A stretch of 64,000 nucleotides of DNA from Niallia sp. FSL W8-0635 (GCF_038007965.1 NZ_JBBOYD010000001.1:970501-1034500), one strand, 5' to 3'. Numbered from the stretch's first letter, positions 43,479 to 52,893 are shown. Notes: generated by a model not told the origin, from the letters alone. Numbers and translations are program-made.

Positions 43479-44825
43479 ATGGTTAAACGTAAGACTCTTG
43501 CCTTTTATGGGGATGACTTCACAGGATCTACAGATGCTATGGAGGCGTTACACCAATATGGATGGAGGACAATTCTCTTTCTAGAACCACCTAATGATGA
43601 CATGCTTGAGCTTTTTAAGGATGCTGATTGCATCGGTGTTGCAGGTACAGCGAGAGCCAAAAATAGAACTGGCATGGAAGAGGAATTACGTCCAGTGTTT
43701 GAAAGGTTTAAAGTTTTAAATCCTTACTATGTCCATTATAAAGTGTGTTCTACATTCGATTCTGCTCCAGACGTAGGCAGTATTGGATTTGCTGGTGATC
43801 TTGCACGAAAATATTTTGACAAGGGAACCTATCCTGTTTTGGTAGGTGCCCCAACTTTAGGACGCTACACGGTATTTGGTAATCACTTTGCAAACTTTTA
43901 TGGTACTATATACCGACTCGATCAACATCCAGTTATGTCAAAGCATCCTTCCACACCGATGGATGAAGCAAATCTGAAGAGTCATCTGGAGAAGCAAACC
44001 AAGCAAAGTATTGGTAATATAACAATACTTGACATGGAGGAAACTGCTACTGATTCACATGTACTAGATTGCGAGAAAGATATGATGATTTATGATGCTC
44101 TTGATGATAAACATATTGCATGGTTTGGAGAGGTACTGAAAGAAAATAAGAAAGAAGATTCTTTATTCGTAATTGGTTCGTCTGGTGTTGAGTATGCCTT
44201 AGGTAAGGTTTTGGAGAAAGAGAATATGGGAGTAGAATCTAAATTAAAACCTAAGAGTGATATAGAAGAAATGTTTGTCGTATCAGGGAGTGTTTCTGAA
44301 GTTACTAAACGTCAATTAGAAGAAGCAGAGCAAGCAGGTTTTTATATGATTCAGGTTCCATACCAGCTTTTAAGTGAAACGGAATTACCTGAGGAATTCC
44401 TAAATGGAATAGTGGAAACCATTCGTGCAGAGAAAAAAGCTATCTTATACACTGCAAAAGGAATAGAGGATACTAGCATACAGGCAACTAAAGAGCATTT
44501 AGTTAAGCATGGAATAGCCAAAGAGGATATTGGAAGACTAATTGGTAAACAGCTAGGTAAATGGACAAAATATATAATGGAAAACATGGAATTAAAACGC
44601 ATTGTCGTTTCTGGTGGCGATACATCTGGATTTGTTACTTCACAGCTAGGTATTTTCGGACTAGAAGTATTAGATTCTATTGCTCCAGGTGCACCGCTTT
44701 GCAGAGCATATTCTGATGATGAACGCTTTAATAATCTCGAGATTGCGCTGAAAAGTGGTCAACTAGGTGGAGAAAACTTTTTTGAGAATGTGTTTATGTC
44801 AGGTAAGAGAAGATTTAATGATTAG
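43479..44825 (+). CDS. four-carbon acid sugar kinase family protein (OtnK/DtnK-like)
   Basis: The 448-residue DUF1537-family kinase has the N-terminal substrate motif YGDDFTGSTDAMEAL (residues 9-23) and the late nucleotide-binding region VVSGGDTSGFV (about 372-382) followed by IAPGAPLC. Such kinases phosphorylate 3-oxo-tetronate, threonate or erythronate at the 4-OH. Here it heads a seven-gene operon that also encodes a dehydrogenase, a class II aldolase and a TRAP transporter, which supports a tetronate-type acid sugar. Exact substrate is not predictable. Confidence 0.85.
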   Translation: MVKRKTLAFYGDDFTGSTDAMEALHQYGWRTILFLEPPNDDMLELFKDADCIGVAGTARAKNRTGMEEELRPVFERFKVLNPYYVHYKVCSTFDSAPDVGSIGFAGDLARKYFDKGTYPVLVGAPTLGRYTVFGNHFANFYGTIYRLDQHPVMSKHPSTPMDEANLKSHLEKQTKQSIGNITILDMEETATDSHVLDCEKDMMIYDALDDKHIAWFGEVLKENKKEDSLFVIGSSGVEYALGKVLEKENMGVESKLKPKSDIEEMFVVSGSVSEVTKRQLEEAEQAGFYMIQVPYQLLSETELPEEFLNGIVETIRAEKKAILYTAKGIEDTSIQATKEHLVKHGIAKEDIGRLIGKQLGKWTKYIMENMELKRIVVSGGDTSGFVTSQLGIFGLEVLDSIAPGAPLCRAYSDDERFNNLEIALKSGQLGGENFFENVFMSGKRRFND

Positions 44826-44837
44826 GAGGGGCTACTA

Positions 44838-45458
44838 GTGCTTTTAAAAGATATAGCCTATCAAAAAATAAAAGAAAAAATATTAGATGAAGAATATCAC
44901 CCAGGTCTCTTTCTGTCTGAGAGAACATTAATTAATGACTTGAGCATGAGTAAGACACCAATAAAAAATGCTTTAGTACGTTTAGAGACGGAAGGGTTTA
45001 TTACCGTTTCTTCTAAACAAGGAATTTTCATCAATGATTTATCAGTAGATAAAATTAATGATATCTACAATTTACGTATTGCACTAGAGAGCTTTAACTG
45101 TGAAACCATCTATCCAGTTATAAATGCTGATCAATTGGCAGAGTTAAAAAGCAATATTGAAGAAACAAAATTAGCAGTAGAAAGTGCAGATGCAAAAGCA
45201 TTTGCGACATTGGATCATGAGTTTCATTTAACTCTTAGCGAAGCGACAGGAAATCAAGAAATCACACGAATTCTACTAAACTATCAGGATCATTTACTTC
45301 GAATTACACTAAGACATTTAAGTAAGGATCCGTCTAGAGTTCGAAAATTCTATGAAGATCATGTCGAGATTTACAAAGCGCTGGAAAATCATCATTCTGA
45401 GTCAGTGACATTAATGCGTAAACACTTGCAAGATTCTAAATCAATATTATTTAAATAA
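44838..45458 (+). CDS. GntR/FadR-type regulator (FCD domain)
   Basis: The 206-residue protein has an N-terminal winged helix (about 1-68; LSERTLINDLSMSKTPIKNALVRLETEGFI) and a C-terminal FCD ligand domain (about 75-200) with metal-site residues Asp/His in LDHEFHLTLSEATGN and the His of YEDHVEIY. It starts with GTG after GGAGGGG, 12 nt behind the kinase. It should sense an acid-sugar intermediate and control this operon. Confidence 0.85.
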   Translation: MLLKDIAYQKIKEKILDEEYHPGLFLSERTLINDLSMSKTPIKNALVRLETEGFITVSSKQGIFINDLSVDKINDIYNLRIALESFNCETIYPVINADQLAELKSNIEETKLAVESADAKAFATLDHEFHLTLSEATGNQEITRILLNYQDHLLRITLRHLSKDPSRVRKFYEDHVEIYKALENHHSESVTLMRKHLQDSKSILFK

Positions 45459-45472
45459 TAGGAGTGGTAAGA

Positions 45473-46498
45473 ATGAAAGCAGTATTTGTTGATGCGCCAG
45501 AAACAGTTGTTGTAAAGGAAATTGATATACCGAAAATAAAAGATGATGAAGTATTAATAAAAGTTGCCGTTGCAGGCATATGTGGTTCTGATATTCATAC
45601 TTACAAAGGGTTACATCCTTTTAGGAAACCACCTGTTGTTATTGGTCATGAAGTAGCTGGTGAAGTGGTGGAAATCGGTAAGAATGTTACAAAATTTAAT
45701 GTGGGAGACCGCGTTACGGTTGAACCACAAAAAGGCACAGGTGAAAGTGAAGGAGAAATGACGGGTAATATCAATTATTCTGATGAGCGATTGGCACCAG
45801 GAATGGGAGATTGGCTCGGTACAATGGCGGAATACTTTGTATCTCCTGAATCACTAACAATCGGTCTACCTGATTCTGTTAGCTATGACCATGGAGTGCT
45901 TGTTGAGCCGTTAGCTGTTGGTGTTCATGCTGCTTTTAAAGGGGATGTGAAAGCGACAGATCGAGTTGCTATTATTGGTGCAGGTCCAATTGGTCTTCTT
46001 ACACTTGCAGCTGTTCGTGCACGTGGAGTGGAAGAAACGTTTATTACGGATGTTTTAGATTACTCACTGGATGTAGCTCGTGAGCTTGGAGTGAAAGAAG
46101 CCATGAATACGATGAATAATCCAAACTGGATCCAAGAAGCGAAAGAAAAAATGGGTGGCTCTTTCGATAAAGTCTTTGTCACTGTTGGTGTACCAGGCAT
46201 TGTCAATGATGCTCTTACTCTATTGAAAAAGGGTGGTCGTGCCGTAACTGTAGCGATGTTTAATGGACCACAAGATCTTGATATTCAACAACTGCAGCAA
46301 AACGAGAAAGAAATCGTAGGATGTATGACATATAATCGACCAGATACAGAAGAAGCATTAGAAATTATTCGTAAAAAGGAAATTCCTGTTGAAAAGGTTA
46401 TCTCTCACCATCTAAGCTACGAACATGCAGCTGAAGGGTTTAAAATCGTTAATAAAAAGCTAGATCAGTCTGTTAAAGTACTTGTTAATTTTAATTAA
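45473..46498 (+). CDS. zinc-type medium-chain dehydrogenase (acid-sugar/polyol oxidising)
   Basis: The 341-residue enzyme has the catalytic-zinc motif AGICGSDIH (Cys about 36) and GHEVAG (His/Glu about 58-59) and the Rossmann loop IIGAGPIG (about 166-173). The four-cysteine structural zinc lobe is absent: the loop VEPQKGTGESEGEMTGN holds no Cys. It resembles sorbitol/L-threonate-type dehydrogenases and probably performs the first oxidation in the pathway. ATG at 45473 follows AATAGGAGTGG; the upstream GTG overlaps that site. Confidence 0.82.
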   Translation: MKAVFVDAPETVVVKEIDIPKIKDDEVLIKVAVAGICGSDIHTYKGLHPFRKPPVVIGHEVAGEVVEIGKNVTKFNVGDRVTVEPQKGTGESEGEMTGNINYSDERLAPGMGDWLGTMAEYFVSPESLTIGLPDSVSYDHGVLVEPLAVGVHAAFKGDVKATDRVAIIGAGPIGLLTLAAVRARGVEETFITDVLDYSLDVARELGVKEAMNTMNNPNWIQEAKEKMGGSFDKVFVTVGVPGIVNDALTLLKKGGRAVTVAMFNGPQDLDIQQLQQNEKEIVGCMTYNRPDTEEALEIIRKKEIPVEKVISHHLSYEHAAEGFKIVNKKLDQSVKVLVNFN

Positions 46499-46513
46499 TA
46501 GGAGGTTAATAGC

Positions 46514-47515
46514 ATGATGAAAACCATTAGTAGTTTACTAGGGTTAATGCTGTTAACAGTCTTTGTTCTTGGAGGTTGTGCTTCTAGTGCAACCTCTGGG
46601 GATAACAAGGATGTAACAGTATTAAGACTCGGACATATACAGAGCGAAAGTGATATTTGGAATGTCTCTTCCGTTAAATTTGCAGAATTGGTTAATGAAA
46701 AGACAAATGGTTCAGTGAAAGTAGAGATATACCCAAGCTCTACATTAGGTTCTGATCGTGATCTAATAGAAGGTATGCAAATTGGATCAGTAGATTTCTC
46801 TCTTGTTGCTGGAGTAATGTCCAACTTTTATACTCCATACTCTATCTTAGAGTTGCCCTATTTGTTTGATGACATGGATCATATGAAAGCGTTTTTATAT
46901 GGTGAGGGAGGAAAGAAACTACAACAAGATATGTTAGAAGCCACTGGTGTACGTGGACTTGAATTTTTTATACGAGCACCACGAGAGCTAACTACTAATA
47001 AATTAGTAGAAATGCCTGCTGATTTAAAAGGGATTAAAATTAGGGTGCCAAATATAGAAGCATCTGTTGAAGGCTGGGAGGCAATGGGAGCAAATCCAAC
47101 TCCAATGAACTTTAGTGAAGTATACTCATCCCTACAAACAGGTGTAATTGATGCACAAGAAAACCCAGCTTCCTTTATCACTAGTGCTAAAATCCACGAA
47201 GTACAAGATTATCTAATTAAAACAGATCATGTATATGGTTATGTGCAATTATTAATGAGCGATAAAACCTATCAAAAACTAACCGAAGCAGAACAAAAAG
47301 CGGTGGAAGAAGCTGCTATAGAAGCACGTGATTACCAAAATGAACTTGTAGCAAAAGCGGATGAAGAAGCACTTCAAGAAATGAAGGATGCTGGAGTAGA
47401 GATTATTGAAGTCGATAAAGAGGCATTTAAGGACCTAGTTCTGCCTGTACATAAGAGGTTGGCAGATAAATATGGTCGAGAATTATATGATAGTATTGTC
47501 AACACGAATCAATAA
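46514..47515 (+). CDS. TRAP transporter solute-binding lipoprotein (DctP)
   Basis: The 333-residue precursor has a lipoprotein signal (VFVLGGC, Cys22), unlike the free periplasmic DctP of Gram-negatives. LGHIQSESDIWNVSS and the carboxylate-binding Arg region FFIRAPRELTTNKLVE (about 155-170) followed by IKIRVPN and NPTPMNFSEVYSSLQTGVIDAQENP are diagnostic for DctP. It would bind an organic or sugar acid. The start has GGAGG 8 nt upstream. Confidence 0.88.
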   Translation: MMKTISSLLGLMLLTVFVLGGCASSATSGDNKDVTVLRLGHIQSESDIWNVSSVKFAELVNEKTNGSVKVEIYPSSTLGSDRDLIEGMQIGSVDFSLVAGVMSNFYTPYSILELPYLFDDMDHMKAFLYGEGGKKLQQDMLEATGVRGLEFFIRAPRELTTNKLVEMPADLKGIKIRVPNIEASVEGWEAMGANPTPMNFSEVYSSLQTGVIDAQENPASFITSAKIHEVQDYLIKTDHVYGYVQLLMSDKTYQKLTEAEQKAVEEAAIEARDYQNELVAKADEEALQEMKDAGVEIIEVDKEAFKDLVLPVHKRLADKYGRELYDSIVNTNQ

Positions 47516-47539
47516 TTACTTTAAAGGGGGAGGAACCAG

Positions 47540-48046
47540 ATGCAACTATATGTGAATTTTATAGATAAGATTAATAAAGTCTTGAAATTTGTTGTATCCA
47601 GTATGTTTATCGTATTGGTAGCACTTGTTTTCCTACAAGTTGTGACCAGGTTTGTTATAAATTATCCTTTGAGTTGGTCTGAGGAAATTGCTCGTTATAT
47701 AATGGTTTACTTAGTATTTCTAGGTTCAGCAGTAGCTGTCCGTAAGGGGGAACATATTGCGATAGATTTTCTAGTTGAAATTGTAAGCGCTAAAAATAAG
47801 AAGCGATTAATGATGCTAATATTGTCTATCTCTTCTATTTTCTTTGCTGTCCTTTGTTATAACGGTATTTTATTGACTGCATTGGTAGCTGGAGAAGCAA
47901 CACCAACTCTGCAATTTTCGATGTCTTGGGCCTATGCAGCAATGCCAATTGGATCTTTATTAATGTTGTTAAATGCTATTGCAGTCCTAATTGAAATAAA
48001 AAATCGTCCAGTAGAGGAAATACCAACAGGAGGTGACATCCTATGA
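47540..48046 (+). CDS. TRAP transporter small membrane subunit (DctQ)
   Basis: The 168-residue protein has four membrane helices and the DctQ signature LSWSEEIARYIMVYLVFLGSAVAVRKGEHIAID (about 48-80). It forms the membrane complex with DctM. AAAGGGGGAGG precedes the ATG, and its stop overlaps the dctM start by four bases. Confidence 0.9.
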   Translation: MQLYVNFIDKINKVLKFVVSSMFIVLVALVFLQVVTRFVINYPLSWSEEIARYIMVYLVFLGSAVAVRKGEHIAIDFLVEIVSAKNKKRLMMLILSISSIFFAVLCYNGILLTALVAGEATPTLQFSMSWAYAAMPIGSLLMLLNAIAVLIEIKNRPVEEIPTGGDIL

Positions 48047-49317
48047 TCGCAGTCTTATTTATTTCCCTAATTGTTTTCTTTTTACTAGGTGTACCAGTCG
48101 CTATATCCTTGGGATTGTCTTCCTGTCTTGCCCTATTGGTAAGTGGAGATATTCCACTTCTTGTTCTTGATCAACGTGCCTTTGTCGCGTTAGATTCCTT
48201 TCCATTAATGGCAATACCACTGTTCATATTAGCAGGTGTTATCATGGAGCATGGTGGTATTTCCGAACGATTAATTAATCTTGCTAATGCGATATCAGGA
48301 CATTTCTATGGTGGATTAGGAATAGTAACGGTTGTCACAACCATGTTTTTTGCGGCTATTTCTGGATCAAGTGTAGCTGCAACTGCTGCATTAGGATCAA
48401 TCCTTATTCCTGCCATGATTAAGCGTGGGTATCATCCTAACTTTGCTGGTAGTACCCAAGCTGTATCAGGGACACTAGGTATTATCATTCCACCTAGTAT
48501 ACCACTTATATTATATGGAGTTGCAGCTGGGGCATCTATTGGGGATCTATTCATAGCTGGGATGGTGCCAGGGATTGTAATAGGTATAGGGCTTATCATT
48601 GTGGTTGTTATTCTTGCGAAGAAACGTAATTATTTGAAAGAACCTAGAAAGAGTGGGAATGAAGTTTGGCAAGCTTTTATTAAAGCACTACCAGCACTTA
48701 TTATGCCATTTATTATTCTAGGTGGTATATATAGTGGAATCTTTACGGCAACTGAGTCTGCAGGTGTTGCTGTAGTATATGCCCTTATCGTAAGTATTGT
48801 GTTTTATCGTTCTATTAACCTTAAAAATATTGGTAAAGTACTAACACAGGCAACGAGTACTACGGCTTCTATTATGTTTATCCTTGCAACTGCAGGACTA
48901 TTTAGCTGGGTTTTAACTATCCAAAATGTTCCTCAACAAGTTGCGGAAATGATTACATCAATGTCGGATAATCCTACAGTATTCCTGATTTTTGTAGTCC
49001 TATTACTCTTGCTGATTGGAATGTTTATGGAAACAAATGCATCAATCATTATCCTTGCACCAATTTTAGCTCCTGTAGCTAGTGAACTCGGTATTGATCC
49101 AGTTCATTTTGGTATCGTTATGATTGTCACACTTGCTATCGGTATGGTAACACCGCCACTAGGATTGAACCTATTTGTAGCAGGTAAGATTGCTAACCTA
49201 CGTTTAGACCAATTGACACGAGGTATGATACCATTTTACGCCGCCATTTTAATCGCATTATTGTTGATTACCTTTATTCCCTTTATATCAATGGGGTTAG
49301 TTCAATTATTTAAATAA
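48043..49317 (+). CDS. TRAP transporter large membrane subunit (DctM)
   Basis: The 424-residue protein has 11-12 membrane helices with conserved AISGSSVAATAALGSILIPAM, GTLGIIIPPSIPLILYG and the second-half GMVTPPLGLNLFVA. These resemble the sodium-site hairpins of the TRAP/ion-transporter fold. It drives sodium-coupled uptake of the acid delivered by DctP. ATG overlaps the dctQ stop (ATGA). Confidence 0.92.
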   Translation: MIAVLFISLIVFFLLGVPVAISLGLSSCLALLVSGDIPLLVLDQRAFVALDSFPLMAIPLFILAGVIMEHGGISERLINLANAISGHFYGGLGIVTVVTTMFFAAISGSSVAATAALGSILIPAMIKRGYHPNFAGSTQAVSGTLGIIIPPSIPLILYGVAAGASIGDLFIAGMVPGIVIGIGLIIVVVILAKKRNYLKEPRKSGNEVWQAFIKALPALIMPFIILGGIYSGIFTATESAGVAVVYALIVSIVFYRSINLKNIGKVLTQATSTTASIMFILATAGLFSWVLTIQNVPQQVAEMITSMSDNPTVFLIFVVLLLLLIGMFMETNASIIILAPILAPVASELGIDPVHFGIVMIVTLAIGMVTPPLGLNLFVAGKIANLRLDQLTRGMIPFYAAILIALLLITFIPFISMGLVQLFK

Positions 49318-49386
49318 AATTTAGTTGGTAGATTGGTGTATTAGTAGGAAAAGATTTAACTAGATAGATTACAAAGGAGTGAAGAC

Positions 49387-50037
49387 ATGAATCGTTTAGA
49401 ACTTATTAAAGAATTACAACAAACAGGATCCTTTATGATGAATAATCAGTTAGCTTGGGGCACAGCTGGTAATATTAGTGCGCGTTTAGATAACAATGAT
49501 TTTTATGTATCAGCTAGTGGAACTTACTTAGGCGAATTAGAGTATGATGACTTCTCCTTATGTTCAACCGATGGATTAGTAGAAGGGAAGAAGCCATCTA
49601 AGGAATTTAAGATGCACCAAGGTATCTATGAACAACGTCCTGAAATCAATGCAGTCTTACATGCATCACCATTTTACTCTACATTAATTGCATGTTCAGA
49701 TATTGATTTACCGAATAATTATTTCGTAGAGGCCATGTATTACTTAGAAAAGGTTGTGCGGATTCCATATAAACATCCTGGAAGTGTAGATCTTGCAGAA
49801 GTAGTTACAGAACATGCAAAAGAAGGAAATGTCATGTTGCTGGAAAACCATGGCGTTATCGTTTATGATGTGAGCCTAAAAGAAGCACGTATGGCCCTTC
49901 AAACGTTAGAATATACAGCTAAAATGCATATAACTGCTTTGAAAAATGGGGTGAATATGCAAGGACTTAGTAATGAGACTGTACATGATTTTATTCATCA
50001 TTCTGGGTATAAGCCGTTGAGAAACTGGGGGAAGTAA
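49387..50037 (+). CDS. class II aldolase/decarboxylase family protein (OtnC-like)
   Basis: The 216-residue protein has the aldolase-II fold: GTAGNISARLDNNDFYVSASG (about 25-45), the acidic loop KEFKMHQGIYE (Glu about 76), first zinc His in VLHASPFYS and the late LLENHGVIVYD. It resembles L-fuculose-phosphate aldolase and OtnC, the 3-oxo-tetronate-4-phosphate decarboxylase. With the kinase at 43479 it could convert a phosphorylated four-carbon acid to dihydroxyacetone phosphate and CO2. It lies 69 nt after dctM; AAAGGAG precedes the ATG. Confidence 0.82.
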   Translation: MNRLELIKELQQTGSFMMNNQLAWGTAGNISARLDNNDFYVSASGTYLGELEYDDFSLCSTDGLVEGKKPSKEFKMHQGIYEQRPEINAVLHASPFYSTLIACSDIDLPNNYFVEAMYYLEKVVRIPYKHPGSVDLAEVVTEHAKEGNVMLLENHGVIVYDVSLKEARMALQTLEYTAKMHITALKNGVNMQGLSNETVHDFIHHSGYKPLRNWGK

Positions 50038-50107
50038 AATTTGTATGAATTGCTCCCTTTATAGGTGAATTAAAAGGGACTGGGACAAAAACCTTCTCTG
50101 AGTCAAA

Positions 50108-50152
50108 AAAGCCTTGAAATTTTACGATGAGTAAAATTTCAAGGCTTTATTT
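50108..50152. terminator. strong bidirectional terminator
   Basis: A perfect 18-bp stem (AAGCCTTGAAATTTTAC / GTAAAATTTCAAGGCTT) with a GATGA loop lies between the converging aldolase and FNT genes. Confidence 0.92.
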
Positions 50153-50201
50153 CATCTTTTTTCATTTATAGAGACCTCCCAGCCTCTTTTGGGTACTTTT
50201 C

Positions 50202-50990
50202 TTATTTTTCTTCTTCATCCATAAATGGTTTGTTTACATAATAATACATTACGCCCATGAATCCGACACCGCCAATTAAATTTCCCAGTGTGACAGGAAT
50301 TAAGTTGCGAATAATTGCTGGAATCGTAATTGCTGGATTTTGATCCAGTACATAAGAAATAGAGAATGTTGCCATATTGGCAATGCTATGCTCATATCCT
50401 GAAATAAAGAAACAGAAAACGAATAAAATCATGACTGTAATTTTTGCAATATCTTCTTTTAAAGCCATTGGGATAAAGAAAGCTAAACAGACAAGCCAGT
50501 TACATAAAATGCCCCGAAAGAAAAGCTCACTTATCGGTGCTTCCAATTTCGCCTCTGCTGCATGGAGCAAGAAGTCATTTACACTAGGAGACTTAAATAA
50601 CCCGGTTAACAAGATAAATATGGCAAAGAAAATAGCTCCTATAATATTTCCAGCATAGCTTGTTCCCCAAACTTTAAAAACATCAGACCATTTGATTTTT
50701 TTTCTTAATGCTGCGTAAGTATAGTAAAAAGTGTTCCCTGTGAATAAATCTCCGCCACCATAGGCAATAAGAATAATTGCTGCCCCGAATACTAAAGCTG
50801 CCATTGGATAGGCAAGAGGTGAATCTACTGCATAAAAGAAATTCCCGGTTTTAAATGCAACAATTACACCAAAGCCGATAAACATACTTGCGACAACAGC
50901 CCGCATAAAAAAGCGAAACTTACTTCGCTGATAAATTTTTAATTTTTTTAAGGCTAATTTTTCTACTTCAAAAAGAGATGCGCCTTCCAT
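50202..50990 (-). CDS. formate/nitrite transporter (FNT) family channel
   Basis: The 262-residue protein has six membrane helices and FNT signatures: GGGDLFTGNTFYYTYAAL (about 78-95), WGTSYAGNIIGAIFFA, and GILCNWLVCLAFF with GYEHSIANM (about 200-208), the conserved His region. It passes formate, nitrite or related small anions. ATG at 50990 follows AGGAGGG. A perfect Fnr-type box about 100 bp upstream suggests expression under oxygen limitation, favouring a role in anaerobic formate or nitrite traffic. Confidence 0.88.
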   Translation of the reverse strand: MEGASLFEVEKLALKKLKIYQRSKFRFFMRAVVASMFIGFGVIVAFKTGNFFYAVDSPLAYPMAALVFGAAIILIAYGGGDLFTGNTFYYTYAALRKKIKWSDVFKVWGTSYAGNIIGAIFFAIFILLTGLFKSPSVNDFLLHAAEAKLEAPISELFFRGILCNWLVCLAFFIPMALKEDIAKITVMILFVFCFFISGYEHSIANMATFSISYVLDQNPAITIPAIIRNLIPVTLGNLIGGVGFMGVMYYYVNKPFMDEEEK

Positions 50991-51087
50991 ATTAACCCTC
51001 CTGAACAAGGTTTTCTTATTTTTCACTGTAGTTATGTTTCTTACCCTATTATTATCATGCTGATCCCTTAACTGGTCAATGAAATTA

Positions 51088-51103
51088 TGTGAAAAAAATC
51101 ACA
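51088..51103 (-). promoter_or_regulatory. Fnr box (TGTGA-N6-TCACA)
   Basis: TGTGAAAAAAATCACA is a perfect 16-bp palindrome equal to the Bacillus Fnr/CRP consensus. On the minus strand GATAAT (51056-51051) could be the FNT -10, placing the box centre about 50 bp before the start. The remaining 51104-51390 is AT-rich intergenic DNA with no gene seen. Confidence 0.75.
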
Positions 51104-51390
51104 ATAATAATATTTATTCGAAATTTGTTCACAATTCAAACGTAATTCTGTCTATTTATTTAGTATTCCCAAAAGTAATACTTTGAAATATACAAATAAT
51201 ATGCAAGATTTTTCTGAAAATACAGTTAATAGAAAGTGAAAGAGGAGGAGAAAAGTTAATAAGAACGTATAATATCAACATGGAATAATTTGTCGAAGAA
51301 TTCATGTTATATTTTCTCACAAATGTATAGACTTTATATTTATTCAATCATAAAATAGAAGATGGAAACTAACAAGGGAGTGAAGAGCTC

Positions 51391-52878
51391 ATGACTTCAG
51401 CATATCGCATTTCGATGCTTGTAAACGATCAGCCGGGAGTTCTGGCTCGTATATCCAGCTTATTTGGAACGCATCATGTAAATATTGAAGATATAAAAAC
51501 AAAAAAATATAAACGAGAAGCAACAACAAGAATACAAATCTCTAGTTCAGCTGAGGAGAAGCAAGTACATAATCTCATCGCTGGATTACAGGGATTAATG
51601 GATGTAGTAGAAGTGGATGCAGATGCCATCCATAAATCAGCTTTTCAACAAAGGCTGCTTCAAAGTACAGATACTATTCAAGTATTAAGGGAGCAAAAAA
51701 CGTTAAGCAAAAAAGTATCTTACTGGTTAGTTGCTTGCAGTTTGTTTTTAACTTTATTCGGAACAAATATACCAGCATCTCTTTATTCGCTTTATCGTCA
51801 GGAATGGGGACTTACATCAGGGATGATAACCCTTGTGTTTGCTATCTATGCCTTTACAGTTATTCCAGCAATTGTTATTGCAGGACAGCTATCTGACCAG
51901 ATTGGAAGAAAGAAAGTGTTAATTCCAGGAATATTATTTTCGCTAGTAGGAACATTCTGTTTCACTATTGCAAATGGTCTTGGAATGCTTCTTATCGGCC
52001 GACTATTCCAAGGGTTGTCTGTAGGTATTTTAAATGGAGTGGCAGTGGCTGCTTTAACTGAGCTTGATGAGAAAAGAAACACGAAAAAAACTGCGTTAAT
52101 ATGTGCCCTTGCTGTTACGCTTGGTAATGCATTTGGGCCAATTCTCTCCGGATTACTAGGTGATTTTGCTCCAATCCCATTAAGATTATCTTATTATGTG
52201 CATTTATTATTTATTATTCCTTGCTTTATCCTACTGTTTTTCTTAAATGAAAATATTAGACCTGGTTTAAAGCCTGTTCAACTAAAGAAACCATTTGTTC
52301 CCAAAGAAATTATGAAGCCTTTCTTATTAGCTTCCTTTACTTCTTTTGTAGCCTGGTCGATTATTAGTATGTTTATGTCTTTAATCCCATCTAATCTGTC
52401 TAGTTTTACAACAGTAGCGAGTTTAACGATATCAGGAATTGTCGTAGCACTTGGATTAATTGCTGCAGCATTTAATCAAATTTTATTAAAACAACTATCA
52501 TTAAAGAAAATGATTACGATTGGTTATATCTTCCTTGCAGTTGGTCTGGTTTTACTAGTCATTACGATTAATACGCAATCACTCACTTTATTGCTAATTT
52601 CTGCTGTACTTATTGGTGGTGGGAATGGTCCAGCATATGCAGGAAGTTTAGCACTAGTAAATGAAGTGGCTCCAAGTAAAACAAAAGGAAATATTGTCTC
52701 TACCTTCTTTGTGATTACGTATCTTGGTGTGAGCCTTCCAGTTATTGGGCTTGGCTATTTATCACAGGCATTTGGAGTTGCTGGGGCTGTCACTACTTAT
52801 GTACTTATTATGGGAGCACTCCTATTGCTTATCTCAAGTTTTGCTTGGAAAGAAAGAGAAACTATTTTTGCAAAATAA
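51391..52878 (+). CDS. ACT-domain/MFS fusion transporter
   Basis: The 495-residue protein starts with an ACT domain (about 4-78): ISMLVNDQPGVLARISSLFGTHHVNIEDIKTKK, the fold and spacing of the acetolactate synthase small subunit IlvH. A 30-residue linker leads into a complete MFS transporter of 12 helices (about 108-488) with motif A GQLSDQIGRKKVL and the Bcr/drug-antiporter-like GRLFQGLSVGILNG. ACT domains bind amino acids, so activity may be gated by one, possibly a branched-chain amino acid. Both parts share one frame and one ribosome site (AAGGGAGTGAAGAG), so this is a real fusion. Confidence 0.85.
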   Translation: MTSAYRISMLVNDQPGVLARISSLFGTHHVNIEDIKTKKYKREATTRIQISSSAEEKQVHNLIAGLQGLMDVVEVDADAIHKSAFQQRLLQSTDTIQVLREQKTLSKKVSYWLVACSLFLTLFGTNIPASLYSLYRQEWGLTSGMITLVFAIYAFTVIPAIVIAGQLSDQIGRKKVLIPGILFSLVGTFCFTIANGLGMLLIGRLFQGLSVGILNGVAVAALTELDEKRNTKKTALICALAVTLGNAFGPILSGLLGDFAPIPLRLSYYVHLLFIIPCFILLFFLNENIRPGLKPVQLKKPFVPKEIMKPFLLASFTSFVAWSIISMFMSLIPSNLSSFTTVASLTISGIVVALGLIAAAFNQILLKQLSLKKMITIGYIFLAVGLVLLVITINTQSLTLLLISAVLIGGGNGPAYAGSLALVNEVAPSKTKGNIVSTFFVITYLGVSLPVIGLGYLSQAFGVAGAVTTYVLIMGALLLLISSFAWKERETIFAK

Positions 52879-52893
52879 ATTGTTTATTAAGAA

